Assembly: GCF_900095845.1 (NCBI RefSeq)
Contig: NZ_FMIX01000004.1
Location: forward strand, 69,501-133,500
Length of the DNA: 64,000 nucleotides
Origin: Streptococcus timonensis
GTDB taxonomy: Bacteria > Bacillota > Bacilli > Lactobacillales > Streptococcaceae
Reading direction: 5' to 3'
The notes beneath the pieces were generated by a model. That model did no database searches. It worked only from the letters and a program-made list of their open reading frames with translations, and had not been told where the DNA came from. The number at the start of each line of letters is the position of its first letter. The first letter of the stretch is position 1. Positions 1 to 9,745 of the stretch are shown piece by piece. The position numbers and the translations under genes are program-made.

Positions 1-1
1 C

Positions 2-445
2 ATCTACCCTGTGGGACGTTTGGACTGGGATACGTCAGGTGTATTGATTTTGACCAATGATGGTGACTTTACAGATGAGATGATTCACCCGCGTAATGAA
101 ATCGATAAGGTTTATGTGGCGCGTGTTAAAGGTGTGGCTAATAAAGAAAATCTCCGCCCCTTAACTCGTGGTCTTGAGATTGATGGTAAGAAAACTAAGC
201 CAGCGGTTTATGAGATTCTTAAAGTAGACCCAGTCAAAAACCGCTCTGTAGTACAGTTGACCATTCATGAAGGACGTAATCACCAGGTTAAAAAGATGTT
301 TGAAGCAGTTGGGCTTCCTGTGGATAAGTTGTCTCGGACACGTTTTGGACACTTAGACTTGACGGGTCTTCGTCCAGGAGAATCACGTCGTCTCAATAAA
401 AAAGAAATCAGCCAACTACATACTATGGCTGTAACTAAGAAATAA
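2..445 (+). CDS. rluB: rRNA pseudouridine synthase, RsuA/RluB family (5' end outside window)
   Basis: C-terminal ~147 residues of a ribosomal large-subunit pseudouridine synthase; the reading frame is already open at base 2, so the S4 domain and true start lie upstream. The family motif [10 protein letters not shown], with its catalytic Asp, is at the very start of the window, followed by the conserved [10 protein letters not shown] segment. It should isomerise a uridine in 23S rRNA. The stop TAA shares its last base with the ATG of yidD (TAATG), so the two are translationally coupled. RluB rather than RsuA is the better guess from the Gram-positive context, but substrate specificity cannot be read from this fragment. 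Confidence 0.88.
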   Translation: MYPVGRLDWDTSGVLILTNDGDFTDEMIHPRNEIDKVYVARVKGVANKENLRPLTRGLEIDGKKTKPAVYEILKVDPVKNRSVVQLTIHEGRNHQVKKMFEAVGLPVDKLSRTRFGHLDLTGLRPGESRRLNKKEISQLHTMAVTKK

Positions 446-681
446 TGAAAAGAATTTTAATTGCGCCTGTGCGCTTTTACCAACGTTTTATATCCCCAGC
501 TTTTCCGCCTTCTTGTAGATTTGAGCCAAGTTGTTCAAACTACATGATTCAGGCTATTGAGAAGCATGGATTTAAGGGCGTTCTCATGGGACTGGCTCGA
601 ATTTTACGATGTCATCCTTGGTCTGAAATAGGTAAGGACCCCGTACCAGATCACTTTTCTTTAAAGAGAAATTCAAAATAA
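445..681 (+). CDS. yidD: Membrane protein insertion efficiency factor YidD
   Basis: 78 residues, the usual YidD length. It begins with an amphipathic segment ([21 protein letters not shown]) and carries the conserved Cys pattern [11 protein letters not shown] and the RCHPW motif near residue 55. YidD assists YidC-dependent insertion of membrane proteins at the cytoplasmic face of the membrane. Its ATG overlaps the stop of the preceding pseudouridine synthase by one base, an arrangement I recall as common in streptococci. A strong terminator follows directly after the stop, so it is the last gene of that operon. Confidence 0.92.
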   Translation: MKRILIAPVRFYQRFISPAFPPSCRFEPSCSNYMIQAIEKHGFKGVLMGLARILRCHPWSEIGKDPVPDHFSLKRNSK

Positions 682-708
682 AAAGAATCACAGTCGTGAT
701 TCTTTTTT
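681..708 (+). terminator. Rho-independent terminator after yidD
   Basis: Perfect 11-bp stem (681-691 with 696-706), 4-nt loop, ending in a T run. It begins inside the yidD stop codon. Confidence 0.9.
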
Positions 709-762
709 GGTGTAGATAGATCTATAGATTGATGATTTTCACTACCCTTCTCCTATAAAAAG

Positions 763-771
763 TGGTAAAAT
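763..771 (+). promoter_or_regulatory. Extended -10 promoter of pepA
   Basis: TGG-TAAAAT extended -10 about 25 nt upstream of the pepA ATG, with an AAGAAGGGAT ribosome binding site at 783-790. No good -35 hexamer is visible at the expected distance. Confidence 0.5.
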
Positions 772-795
772 GGTTGAAAGAAAGAAGGGATAGAA

Positions 796-1860
796 ATGAC
801 AACATTATTTTCTAAAATCAAAGAAGTAACAGAACTTTCTGCTATCTCAGGTCATGAAGCGCCTGTTCGCTCTTATCTCCGTGAGAAAATATCACCTCAC
901 GTGGATGAAGTAGTGACAGATGGCCTAGGCGGTATCTTCGGTATCAAACATTCAGAAGTTGCGAATGCACCTCGCGTCTTGGTAGCATCTCACATGGATG
1001 AAGTTGGTTTTATGGTGAGTGAAATTAAACCAGATGGAACCTTCCGAGTAGTTGAAATCGGTGGTTGGAACCCGATGGTTGTCAGCAGCCAACGATTTAA
1101 ACTCTTTACGCGCCAAGGACGTGAAATTCCAGTCATCTCAGGTTCAGTACCTCCACATTTGACTCGTGGAACAGGTGGGCCAACCATGCCAGCTGTTTCA
1201 GATATCGTCTTCGATGGTGGTTTTGCGGATAAGGCTGAGGCTGAAAGTTTTGGTATCCGTCCTGGAGATACCATCGTTCCAGATAGTAGCGCAATCCTAA
1301 CAGCTAACGAAAAAAATATCATCTCAAAAGCTTGGGACAACCGCTACGGAGTTCTCATGGTGAGTGAATTAGCAGAAAACTTGTCAGGTCAAAAACTAGG
1401 CAATGAACTTTATCTTGGTGCCAATGTCCAAGAAGAAGTCGGACTTCGTGGTGCTCATACCTCAACAACTAAATTTGACCCAGAAGTTTTCCTTGCTGTA
1501 GACTGTTCACCAGCTGGTGATGTTTATGGTGGTCAAGGTAAGATTGGTGATGGAACCTTGATTCGTTTCTACGATCCAGGTCACTTGCTTCTCCCAGGTA
1601 TGAAGGATTTCCTTTTGACGACAGCTGAAGAAGCTGGTATCAAGTACCAATACTACTGTGGAAAAGGTGGAACTGACGCTGGGGCAGCTCATCTGAAAAA
1701 TGGTGGTGTACCATCAACAACAATCGGTGTTTGTGCCCGTTATATCCACTCTCACCAAACCCTTTATGCTATGGACGATTTCCTTGAAGCTCAAGCATTC
1801 TTACAAGCCTTGGTTAAAAAATTGGATCGTTCTACAGTAAATTTAATCAAAAATTATTAA
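796..1860 (+). CDS. pepA: Glutamyl aminopeptidase (M42 family)
   Basis: 354 residues, the usual length for streptococcal PepA. It is a cytoplasmic di-metal aminopeptidase that removes N-terminal Glu/Asp from peptides. Visible family features are the metal-binding H-x-D in ASHMDEVGF (His66, Asp68), the AWDNR motif, the QEEVG pair (catalytic base plus metal ligand), AVDCS, and the C-terminal YIHSH histidine. The start has a good ribosome binding site. It is followed after 24 nt by a small immunity-like gene, so the two are probably co-transcribed from the promoter at ~766. Confidence 0.95.
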   Translation: MTTLFSKIKEVTELSAISGHEAPVRSYLREKISPHVDEVVTDGLGGIFGIKHSEVANAPRVLVASHMDEVGFMVSEIKPDGTFRVVEIGGWNPMVVSSQRFKLFTRQGREIPVISGSVPPHLTRGTGGPTMPAVSDIVFDGGFADKAEAESFGIRPGDTIVPDSSAILTANEKNIISKAWDNRYGVLMVSELAENLSGQKLGNELYLGANVQEEVGLRGAHTSTTKFDPEVFLAVDCSPAGDVYGGQGKIGDGTLIRFYDPGHLLLPGMKDFLLTTAEEAGIKYQYYCGKGGTDAGAAHLKNGGVPSTTIGVCARYIHSHQTLYAMDDFLEAQAFLQALVKKLDRSTVNLIKNY

Positions 1861-1884
1861 ACAGAAAAGATGGAGGTGATAGGT

Positions 1885-2181
1885 GTGGAAGAACCAAACC
1901 TAGAAACCTTGATACGGGATCTTTACAATAATGCCCGTCAAAACCTGAGTGAAGATTTAGTGGCTGCGCTCCTAGAGACTGCTAAGCAATTGCCCAGCAC
2001 CAATGAGCGATTGCTAGCAGTACGGCTATCAGGTCTAGTCACTCTTGAACTTCTCAAAAATCCTAGGACACCTTCGCCAGAGTTAGTCAATCTGGCCCGC
2101 TTTATCAAAAAGGAAGAAGCGAGATACAGGGGTGCAGCCGCATCTTCCTTTATGATTGGAGAGCTGTTTAAAATGCTTTGA
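1885..2181 (+). CDS. Bacteriocin immunity protein-like (enterocin A immunity family)
   Basis: Small helical protein (98 residues from GTG 1885) resembling the enterocin-A/pediocin immunity family (four-helix bundle, typically ~100 aa). An upstream in-frame ATG at 1870 exists, but the best ribosome binding site (GGAGGTGAT, 1872-1880) overlaps that ATG and sits 4 nt before GTG 1885, so GTG 1885 is chosen. No bacteriocin precursor with a double-glycine leader is visible nearby, so it is an orphan immunity-type gene behind pepA. The family call comes from sequence character and remembered genome context and is moderate. Confidence 0.6.
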   Translation: MEEPNLETLIRDLYNNARQNLSEDLVAALLETAKQLPSTNERLLAVRLSGLVTLELLKNPRTPSPELVNLARFIKKEEARYRGAAASSFMIGELFKML

Positions 2182-2206
2182 TTCGAAAGAATCAAAGCAT
2201 TTTTTT
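2172..2206. terminator. Terminator between the immunity gene and nptA (probably bidirectional)
   Basis: 13-bp perfect stem (2172-2184 with 2189-2201), GAAA loop, T run on the + strand. It lies between convergent genes and could serve both. Confidence 0.85.
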
Positions 2207-2210
2207 CGTT

Positions 2211-3842
2211 TTAAATTTGTTCTGCCAAAACCTTTTCAGCAAGGTTCATAGCGTGGTCTGATACACGAGTGTAGTGAGAAATGATATCGATAAAATTGAC
2301 ACCTGCTTGGGTAGAACATTCTCCGTTATTAAGACGTTTAATATGAGTCTTACGAAGGACACGTTCCATGTTGTTGATGTCTTCATGTCGTTCGATAAGA
2401 GCTTGAGCTTTTTTGAAATCATTATTTTCAACACTCTCAAGAGCATCTTTAACGAATTCGCTAGTTTTATGATAAATCTCTGCTAGTTCCTCTAAGGCAG
2501 CCTCAGAGAATTGAACATTTTTACGTTGCAAGTAATCGTTGAGATTGATAAGAGCTTCAGCGTGGTCTCCGATACGTTCTAAGTCTCGTGAAGAGTCAAG
2601 GATATTTGTTAAGACTTCACTCTCTTTTTGGCTCAAAGCTTCACCAGATAAACTAATGAGGTAACGAGTCAATTTTTCATCAATAGTATTGATAGCTTCT
2701 TCAGTCTTATGTCCCTTTTCTGCAACTTTTTCATCAGAATTGATGATATAGTCGTAAGAGAGGTCAAAGGCTTTCGCAGCATAATTACCCAAGTGTAGAA
2801 GTTCTTTTTTAGCATTTCCAAGAGCGATAGATGGAGCTTGTTTGATCAGTTGCTCATCAAGGTAAAGTGGCTCGTATTTGACAACTTCGTCTTCTCCAGG
2901 GATAAGTTTGGTTACCAAGAAGGCAAGAGCACCGATGAATGGAAACTGAATAATCGTGTTAGTAATGTTGAAGGTTCCGTGGGCGAAGGCAATGGTCATT
3001 TCTGGAGCTAGATTTAAGAAGCTCTCAAACCATTGGATTAAGCCTGTAAATGGAACGAGGAAGATAATACAGATAACGGTTCCGATAACGTTAAAGGTCA
3101 CATGGGCTGCCGCCACACGTTTGGCTGCAATATTAGCACCCAAGGAAGCGATAATAGCAGTGATAGTAGTTCCGATGTTATCTCCAAAGAGAACTGGTAG
3201 GGCACCCTGAAGGTCAATCAGATTGCTAGCGTAGAGATTTTGTAGGATCCCGATGGTCGCTGAGGAAGCTTGAATCAGAAGGGTTAAACCTGTTCCGACA
3301 AGAACACCAAGAATTGGATTCTTACTCAGTTCTACCATGTAGTCTTTAAAGACTTGTAAATCCTTAAGGGGTTCCATAGCGCCACTCATAAGATTGAGGG
3401 CAAAGAAGATACCACCGACACCAAAGACAATTCGTCCGATGTTATTGATGGTTCTATTTTTGGTGAAGAAGAGACAGACTGCTCCGAGAAAGAGCATGGG
3501 TAAAGCATAGTCTCCCAATTTAAAACCAATGATAAAGGATGTGACGGTTGTTCCAATATTGGCTCCCATAACAATCCCAATAGCCTGATGCAGGGTCAAT
3601 AGTCCAGCACTAACCAGACCAACTGTAATAACTGTAACACCTGAACTCGATTGAATCAGGGCAGTCATTCCAATTCCAACTAAAATTCCAAAGAAAGGAT
3701 TGCTGGTATATTTGTCAATGTAAAATCGAAGACGATCTCCAGCTGCTTGTTGCAAACCGTCCCCCATGGTCTTGATACTATATAAGAATAGTCCCAGACC
3801 ACCTAAAAAGTGAAATGCAATTTCCTGCCAATTAATGGACAT
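2211..3842 (-). CDS. nptA: Na/Pi cotransporter family protein with C-terminal PhoU-like domain
   Basis: 543 residues from the ATG at 3842. The N-terminal ~310 residues are membrane-embedded with the two inverted Na/Pi-cotransporter repeats (QSSSGVTV near residue 62 and QASSATIG in the second half). The C-terminal ~200 residues are helical and PhoU-like (ERIGDHAEALINL and RVSDHAMNLAEKV). It probably imports phosphate with sodium. An in-frame start 27 nt upstream exists, but the GGAGG at 3852-3856 is 9 nt from ATG 3842 and fits that start better. A promoter TTGTGA-17-TAAAAT lies upstream on the minus strand. Confidence 0.88.
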   Translation of the reverse strand: MSINWQEIAFHFLGGLGLFLYSIKTMGDGLQQAAGDRLRFYIDKYTSNPFFGILVGIGMTALIQSSSGVTVITVGLVSAGLLTLHQAIGIVMGANIGTTVTSFIIGFKLGDYALPMLFLGAVCLFFTKNRTINNIGRIVFGVGGIFFALNLMSGAMEPLKDLQVFKDYMVELSKNPILGVLVGTGLTLLIQASSATIGILQNLYASNLIDLQGALPVLFGDNIGTTITAIIASLGANIAAKRVAAAHVTFNVIGTVICIIFLVPFTGLIQWFESFLNLAPEMTIAFAHGTFNITNTIIQFPFIGALAFLVTKLIPGEDEVVKYEPLYLDEQLIKQAPSIALGNAKKELLHLGNYAAKAFDLSYDYIINSDEKVAEKGHKTEEAINTIDEKLTRYLISLSGEALSQKESEVLTNILDSSRDLERIGDHAEALINLNDYLQRKNVQFSEAALEELAEIYHKTSEFVKDALESVENNDFKKAQALIERHEDINNMERVLRKTHIKRLNNGECSTQAGVNFIDIISHYTRVSDHAMNLAEKVLAEQI

Positions 3843-3886
3843 TTTCTTTTTCCTCCGAAAACTAATCACGGAATTTCTCCCATTCT

Positions 3887-3915
3887 ATTTTAAAGGATTC
3901 TAAGCAATCTCACAA
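3887..3915 (-). promoter_or_regulatory. Promoter of the Na/Pi transporter gene
   Basis: On the minus strand TTGTGA (3910-3915) and TAAAAT (3887-3892) are separated by 17 bp. The resulting leader of about 40 nt contains the GGAGG that fixes the start. Confidence 0.6.
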
Positions 3916-4132
3916 GTGGTAAATAGTAAATTTTAATAAAAATGTAATGAATCTTTTATTAAAAAGTATCATTTAGTTGGGCTATTATTATTCCAACTAG
4001 TAAGCATTTTATGATTTTTTGGATGAAAATTTAAAATTAGTGAGAGTTTCGATTATCTAAGACTCACTAGTTTTATACTCTTATTTTTAAAGTCCCAGAC
4101 TAATCGAGAAAGAGAAAAGTTTAAGGTTTTTC
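3916..4132. other. AT-rich divergent intergenic region with two hairpins
   Basis: No coding potential is visible between the nptA promoter and the pgk promoter. Two inverted repeats stand out: GTTGG/CCAAC at 3976-3997, and a longer one at 4037-4071 with TAGTGAG/CTCACTA arms followed by TTTTAT. Their role is unknown; the second could terminate a short + strand transcript. Confidence 0.4.
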
Positions 4133-4152
4133 TATCTCTTTTACTGATTTTG

Positions 4153-4161
4153 TGATATAAT
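4153..4161 (+). promoter_or_regulatory. Promoter of pgk
   Basis: Extended -10 TGA-TATAAT at 4153-4161, with no convincing -35. The AAGGAGT ribosome binding site follows shortly before the ATG at 4194. Confidence 0.65.
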
Positions 4162-4193
4162 TAACACATAAAAAAATTAAGGAGTCTTTTCAA

Positions 4194-5393
4194 ATGGCAA
4201 AATTGACTGTTAAAGATGTTGAGTTGAAAGGGAAAAAAGTTCTCGTTCGTGTTGACTTCAACGTTCCTGTAAAAGATGGCGTGATTACTAACGATAACCG
4301 TATCACTGCAGCTCTTCCAACTATCAAGTACATCCTTGAACAAGGTGGACGTGCAATCCTCTTCTCTCACCTTGGACGTGTGAAAGAAGAAGCTGATAAA
4401 GAAGGTAAATCACTTGCTCCTGTAGCTGCTGACTTGGCTGCTAAGTTGGGTCAAGAAGTTACATTTATCCCAGGTGTTACACGTGGTGCTGAATTAGAAG
4501 CAGCTGTTAACGCTCTTGAAGATGGACAAGTTCTTTTGGTTGAAAACACTCGTTACGAAGATGTTGACGGCAAGAAAGAATCTAAAAACGATCCTGAACT
4601 TGGTAAATACTGGGCATCACTTGGTGATGGTATCTTCGTAAACGATGCATTCGGTACAGCTCACCGTGCACACGCATCTAACGTTGGTATCTCAGCAAAT
4701 GTTGAAAAAGCTGTTGCTGGATTCCTTCTTGAAAACGAAATTGCATACATCCAAGAAGCAGTTGAAGCTCCAGAACGTCCATTCGTGGCTATCCTTGGTG
4801 GTTCAAAAGTTTCAGACAAGATCGGTGTTATCGAAAACTTGCTTGAAAAAGCTGATAAAGTTCTTATCGGTGGTGGGATGACTTACACATTCTACAAAGC
4901 ACAAGGTATCGAAATTGGGAACTCACTTGTAGAAGAAGACAAATTGGATGTTGCCAAAGCTCTTCTTGAAAAAGCAAACGGTAAATTGATCTTGCCAGTT
5001 GATTCAAAAGAAGCTAATGCATTTGCTGACTACACTGAAGTGAAAGACACTGAAGGTGAAGCAGTAGATCCAGGATTCCTTGGTTTGGATATCGGTCCTA
5101 AATCTATCGCTAAATTTGACGAAGCTTTGACTGGTGCTAAAACAGTTGTATGGAATGGACCAATGGGTGTATTTGAAAACCCTGACTTCCAAGCTGGTAC
5201 AATCGGTGTAATGGACGCTATCGTGAAACAACCAGGCGTTAAATCAATCATCGGTGGTGGTGACTCAGCTGCCGCAGCTATCAACCTTGGTCGTGCAGAC
5301 AAGTTCTCATGGATCTCTACTGGTGGTGGAGCTTCAATGGAGCTTCTCGAAGGTAAAGTCCTTCCAGGACTTGCAGCTTTGACTGAAAAATAA
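4194..5393 (+). CDS. pgk: Phosphoglycerate kinase
   Basis: 399 residues, the normal bacterial length. It transfers phosphate from 1,3-bisphosphoglycerate to ADP in lower glycolysis in the cytoplasm. N-domain substrate residues are visible (VDFNVP, HLGR, and the basic patch around residue 60), as are the nucleotide-domain motifs ([19 protein letters not shown], and the C-terminal [14 protein letters not shown]). Codon use is strongly biased, as expected of a highly expressed gene. It is monocistronic, with its own promoter and terminator. Confidence 0.98.
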   Translation: MAKLTVKDVELKGKKVLVRVDFNVPVKDGVITNDNRITAALPTIKYILEQGGRAILFSHLGRVKEEADKEGKSLAPVAADLAAKLGQEVTFIPGVTRGAELEAAVNALEDGQVLLVENTRYEDVDGKKESKNDPELGKYWASLGDGIFVNDAFGTAHRAHASNVGISANVEKAVAGFLLENEIAYIQEAVEAPERPFVAILGGSKVSDKIGVIENLLEKADKVLIGGGMTYTFYKAQGIEIGNSLVEEDKLDVAKALLEKANGKLILPVDSKEANAFADYTEVKDTEGEAVDPGFLGLDIGPKSIAKFDEALTGAKTVVWNGPMGVFENPDFQAGTIGVMDAIVKQPGVKSIIGGGDSAAAAINLGRADKFSWISTGGGASMELLEGKVLPGLAALTEK

Positions 5394-5400
5394 GAATATT

Positions 5401-5430
5401 AAAAAGGAGAACTCGGCTTCTCCTTTTTTA
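5401..5430 (+). terminator. Terminator after pgk
   Basis: 11-bp stem (5401-5411 with 5418-5428), loop CTCGGC, run of T. Confidence 0.9.
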
Positions 5431-5464
5431 CGCTCTTTTAAAGTTTGAGAGTCCCGAGGGATAA

Positions 5465-5494
5465 TTGGACAGAATCCAAAAAAAACAGTAAAAT
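5465..5494 (+). promoter_or_regulatory. Promoter of the folate operon
   Basis: TTGGAC (5465-5470), 18-bp spacer, TAAAAT (5489-5494), about 38 nt before the first start codon. It should drive folP-folC-folE-folBK. Confidence 0.6.
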
Positions 5495-5523
5495 AGAGGA
5501 ATACCAATTTAAATGAAATTTGA

Positions 5524-6477
<954 letters not shown>

Positions 6478-6478
6478 G

Positions 6479-7777
6479 ATGAATAAAAACGAAACAAATC
6501 AGTGGATAGCTAACTATCGGACAGACCAACCGCATTTTGGTTTGGAGAGGATGGTGAAGCTATTAGCCCTACGTGGCAATCCCCATCTCAAGCTCAAGGT
6601 TATCCATATCGGAGGCACCAATGGTAAGGGTTCTACTATAGCCTTTTTGAAGAATATGTTGATAAAGATGGGGCTAAGAGTTGGAGTCTTTAGCTCACCC
6701 TATCTGATTCATTATACCGATCAGATTGCCATTAATGAGGAATCTATCCCAGAAGCAAGATTAGAGACCTTGATGGTAGACTATCGCTCACTACTTGAGG
6801 GGGAGCATGCTCTTGATTTGCAGGAAACGACAGAGTTTGAGATTATCACTGCTATAGCCTATGATTATTTTGCTTCTGAGCAAGTCGATGTGGCTATTAT
6901 GGAAGTAGGTATGGGCGGACTTTTGGATAGTACCAATGTCTGTCAACCTATGCTAACGGGAATCACGACTATCGGATTAGACCATGTAGCGCTTTTAGGG
7001 GATAGCTTGGAAGCTATCGCGGAGCAGAAAGCTGGAATTATCAAACAAGGAGTTCCCCTGGTAACAGGAAATATTGTCCCAGAAGCCTTAGCAGTTATCA
7101 ACCAAATCGCTAAAACGAAAGAGGCTCCCAGGCTTGTTTATGGGGAAGATTATCAAGTCAGTCATCAAGGGAGTGTGAGGACGGGAGAAGTCTTTGACTA
7201 TACAAGCCCGCTTAGGCAGGGGCGCTTTCAGACAGGTCTACTTGGCATTCATCAGATAGAGAATGCTGGGATGGCCATAACCCTGTTAGATACCTATTGC
7301 AAAGAGACTGGCCGAGAATTGGCAAGTAATAACATAGTGGCTCAGGCCTTGGCAGAGACAAGCTGGCCTGGACGCTTGGAAGTTTTTTGTAGAGAACCCT
7401 TAATGATTTTGGATGGGGCCCATAATCCCCATGCTATCAAGGCTTTGGTAGAAACATTGCAAGAACGATTTGCGGACTACCATAAAGAAGTCCTCTTTAC
7501 TTGTATTAAAACTAAAGCTTTAGAGGACATGTTAGACTTATTAGAGACTTTGCCAGATACTGAGCTGATATTGACTCACTTTGATGATGGTCGAGCTACA
7601 GACAAAGAAGTACTAAAAAAAGTAGCTTATTCTAGAAATCTAAACTACAAAAGTTGGCAGTCATTTCTAGACCAAAGTATGATAGATATTGAAGAGAAAA
7701 AAACAGTTAGGATAGTTACGGGCTCCTTGTATTTCTTGAGCCAGGTGAGAGCCTATCTAATGGAGAGGAAAAACTAG
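6479..7777 (+). CDS. folC: Dihydrofolate synthase / folylpolyglutamate synthase
   Basis: 432 residues. It adds glutamate to dihydropteroate and extends the polyglutamate tail. The Mur-ligase-like ATP loop GGTNGKGST is near residue 42, followed by EVGMGGLLDSTN and the C-terminal DGAHNPHA motif. It starts 1 nt after the folP stop, with only a weak ribosome binding site, so expression is probably coupled to folP. Known as SulB in pneumococcus. Confidence 0.95.
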   Translation: MNKNETNQWIANYRTDQPHFGLERMVKLLALRGNPHLKLKVIHIGGTNGKGSTIAFLKNMLIKMGLRVGVFSSPYLIHYTDQIAINEESIPEARLETLMVDYRSLLEGEHALDLQETTEFEIITAIAYDYFASEQVDVAIMEVGMGGLLDSTNVCQPMLTGITTIGLDHVALLGDSLEAIAEQKAGIIKQGVPLVTGNIVPEALAVINQIAKTKEAPRLVYGEDYQVSHQGSVRTGEVFDYTSPLRQGRFQTGLLGIHQIENAGMAITLLDTYCKETGRELASNNIVAQALAETSWPGRLEVFCREPLMILDGAHNPHAIKALVETLQERFADYHKEVLFTCIKTKALEDMLDLLETLPDTELILTHFDDGRATDKEVLKKVAYSRNLNYKSWQSFLDQSMIDIEEKKTVRIVTGSLYFLSQVRAYLMERKN

Positions 7778-7780
7778 AGA

Positions 7781-8335
7781 ATGGATACACAAAAGATTGA
7801 GACGGCTGTAAAAATGATTATCGAAGCGGTAGGTGAAGATGTTAATCGCGAAGGCTTACAGGAAACTCCTGCACGTGTAGCTCGCATGTATCAGGAGATT
7901 TTTTCAGGACTTGGTCAAACTGCGGAGGAGCATTTGTCAAAATCCTTTGAAATTATCGATGATAATATGGTAGTGGAAAAGGATATTTTTTTCCATACCA
8001 TGTGTGAACATCACTTCTTGCCTTTTTATGGGAAAGCTCATATCGCTTATGTTCCAGACGGACGTGTGGCAGGTTTATCAAAGCTGGCACGTACAGTTGA
8101 AGTTTATGCTAAAAAGCCACAGATTCAAGAACGCTTGAATATCGAAGTGGCTGATGCTTTGATGGAATATCTAGGTGCCAAAGGTGCTTTCGTTGTTATT
8201 GAAGCAGAGCATATGTGTATGAGCATGCGTGGTGTTCGGAAACCAGGAACTGCAACTTTGACCACAGTGGCTCGTGGAGTGTTTGAGTCAGATAAGGACC
8301 TTCGAGACCAAGCATATCGTCTCATGGGACTATAA
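7781..8335 (+). CDS. folE: GTP cyclohydrolase I
   Basis: 184 residues, the normal length. It makes dihydroneopterin triphosphate from GTP, the first step of folate synthesis. The zinc/active-site motifs are visible ([18 protein letters not shown], and [15 protein letters not shown] with the second Cys ligand). It starts 3 nt after the folC stop behind GGAGAGG. A small hairpin with a short T run separates it from the next gene. Confidence 0.97.
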   Translation: MDTQKIETAVKMIIEAVGEDVNREGLQETPARVARMYQEIFSGLGQTAEEHLSKSFEIIDDNMVVEKDIFFHTMCEHHFLPFYGKAHIAYVPDGRVAGLSKLARTVEVYAKKPQIQERLNIEVADALMEYLGAKGAFVVIEAEHMCMSMRGVRKPGTATLTTVARGVFESDKDLRDQAYRLMGL

Positions 8336-8359
8336 AAAATCCGCTTCAAGTGGATTTTT
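8335..8359 (+). terminator. Weak intra-operon hairpin between folE and folBK
   Basis: AAAATCC / GGATTTT stem with a short loop, ending in a T run. It may attenuate transcription into the folBK fusion rather than end the operon. Confidence 0.5.
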
Positions 8360-8375
8360 CTAGAAAGGATTTGTT

Positions 8376-9188
8376 ATGGATCAACTGCGCATTAAAGATC
8401 TAGAAATTTTTGCTTATCATGGTCTTTTCCCGAGTGAGAAGGAACTGGGCCAAAAGTTTATCATTTCAGCTAGTTTATCCTATGATATGACCAAGGCTGC
8501 AACAGAGTTGGATTTGGAGTCTTCTATCCACTACGGAGAACTATGCAAAGAATGGACAGCTTGGTTTCAGGAAACCACTGAAGACTTGATTGAAACAGTT
8601 GCTTACAAACTAGTAGAGCGTACATTTGAGACTTACCCTATCGTTCAAGAGATTGAGCTGGAGCTGAAAAAACCTTGGGCACCTGTTCATCTACCCTTGG
8701 AGACCTGTTCGGTAACTATCCATCGACGTAAACAGCGAGCCTTTATTGCATTGGGAAGTAATATGGGAGATACAAAGGTCAATCTCAAACAAGCTCTTGA
8801 CAAGATGCGTGCTCGAGGAATTCGTATTCTCAAAGAGTCTAGTGTGATTACAACTGAGCCATGGGGTGGTGTAGAACAAGATAGTTTTGCCAATCAGGTT
8901 ATTGAAGTGGAAACATGGTTGCCGGCTCCAATTTTATTAGAAAACTTATTAGCTATTGAGTCTGAAATGGGACGGGTCAGAGAAGTGCTTTGGGGACCTC
9001 GTTTGATTGATCTGGACTTGCTTTTTATGGAGGATCAGGTCATTTATAACGATAATCTCATCTTGCCGCATCCTTATGTTGCTGAGCGACTCTTTGTTTT
9101 AGAGTCGCTGCAGGAAATTGCACCTCATTTCATCCATCCAGTCCTAGGACAACCGATTCGTCACTTATATCAAGAATTGAAAAAATAA
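8376..9188 (+). CDS. sulD: Bifunctional dihydroneopterin aldolase / HPPK (FolB-FolK fusion)
   Basis: 270 residues holding two enzymes in series. Residues ~1-120 are dihydroneopterin aldolase ([25 protein letters not shown]). Residues ~122-270 are 6-hydroxymethyl-dihydropterin pyrophosphokinase ([54 protein letters not shown]). Together they convert dihydroneopterin to the pyrophosphate used by FolP. The fusion matches pneumococcal SulD. It is the last gene of the operon and a strong terminator follows. Confidence 0.96.
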   Translation: MDQLRIKDLEIFAYHGLFPSEKELGQKFIISASLSYDMTKAATELDLESSIHYGELCKEWTAWFQETTEDLIETVAYKLVERTFETYPIVQEIELELKKPWAPVHLPLETCSVTIHRRKQRAFIALGSNMGDTKVNLKQALDKMRARGIRILKESSVITTEPWGGVEQDSFANQVIEVETWLPAPILLENLLAIESEMGRVREVLWGPRLIDLDLLFMEDQVIYNDNLILPHPYVAERLFVLESLQEIAPHFIHPVLGQPIRHLYQELKK

Positions 9189-9233
9189 AAAAACCTAGTC
9201 TCCTAAACTAATTGTTAGGATGCTAGGTTTTTT
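9187..9233. terminator. Terminator between folBK and the DUF960 gene
   Basis: Outer stem AAAAAACCTAG / CTAGGTTTTTT with an inner TCCTAA / TTAGGA stem. A/T tracts on both sides suit bidirectional termination between convergent genes. Confidence 0.88.
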
Positions 9234-9549
9234 AATAAAGTTCATTTTCTTCTGGGAGAAGGATAGTTTCCTTTCCATCCATATCTAAGACAATTACTTT
9301 AGGTGGATAGAGAGGGTCAAAAGGGTGGGTGAAGTCAAAATCAATGATTGTAGGTAGATGTTGACTTGAAAATCGAAAGGTAATAGCTCCATTGCTATTT
9401 AAGAGTCGAAACTCTAGCTCATCTTCTAACTCAAAAACATGTTTTAGGAAATGGTCAATAATATACCAAATGGAGTCGATGACATCGTCTGGTAAGTTAG
9501 TTGCGATACCAAAACTTGCACAACGTCTATGAGAATCTGTAAAAGCCAT
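9232..9549 (-). CDS. DUF960 family protein
   Basis: 105 residues from ATG 9549, placed 5 nt after a GGAGG; an upstream TTG frame is ignored. The sequence has the DUF960 pattern familiar from streptococci: MAFTDSHRR start, DDVIDSIWYIIDHFLK, FRFSSQHL, and a C-terminal ETILLPEE. It is a small soluble protein with no known catalytic residues; the function of the family is not established. It stands alone, with a minus-strand promoter at 9576-9604. Confidence 0.85.
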   Translation of the reverse strand: MAFTDSHRRCASFGIATNLPDDVIDSIWYIIDHFLKHVFELEDELEFRLLNSNGAITFRFSSQHLPTIIDFDFTHPFDPLYPPKVIVLDMDGKETILLPEENELY

Positions 9550-9575
9550 CCATACCTCCAACTCGTTTTCTTATT

Positions 9576-9604
9576 ATCATACTGCAAAATGGTGTAAAAA
9601 TCAA
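9576..9604 (-). promoter_or_regulatory. Promoter of the DUF960 gene
   Basis: Minus strand TTGATT (9599-9604), 17 bp, TATGAT (9576-9581). Confidence 0.55.
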
Positions 9605-9665
9605 GAAAAGTTTGTTGTAAAAAACTGAAGGAAATAAGAATTTTAAATAAAAATTTATTAAATGC

Positions 9666-9694
9666 TTGAAAATGCTTACAACAAGTGATAGAAT
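9666..9694 (+). promoter_or_regulatory. ccpA promoter with overlapping cre-like site
   Basis: TTGAAA (9666-9671), exact 17-bp spacer, TAGAAT (9689-9694). Bases 9667-9680 match the catabolite responsive element TGWAANCGNTNWCA at all but one defined position. The site covers the -35, a placement that fits autorepression by CcpA. Confidence 0.65.
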
Positions 9695-9745
9695 GAAAAT
9701 GGTACAAACATGAAAACAAAATTTTCAATAGAGAAAGGAACCGGA

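Noticed and set aside
1870..2210. Start of a bacteriocin gene cluster
   Set aside because: No double-glycine leader peptide, ABC peptidase-transporter or histidine-kinase gene lies nearby; pepA and a phosphate transporter flank the gene.
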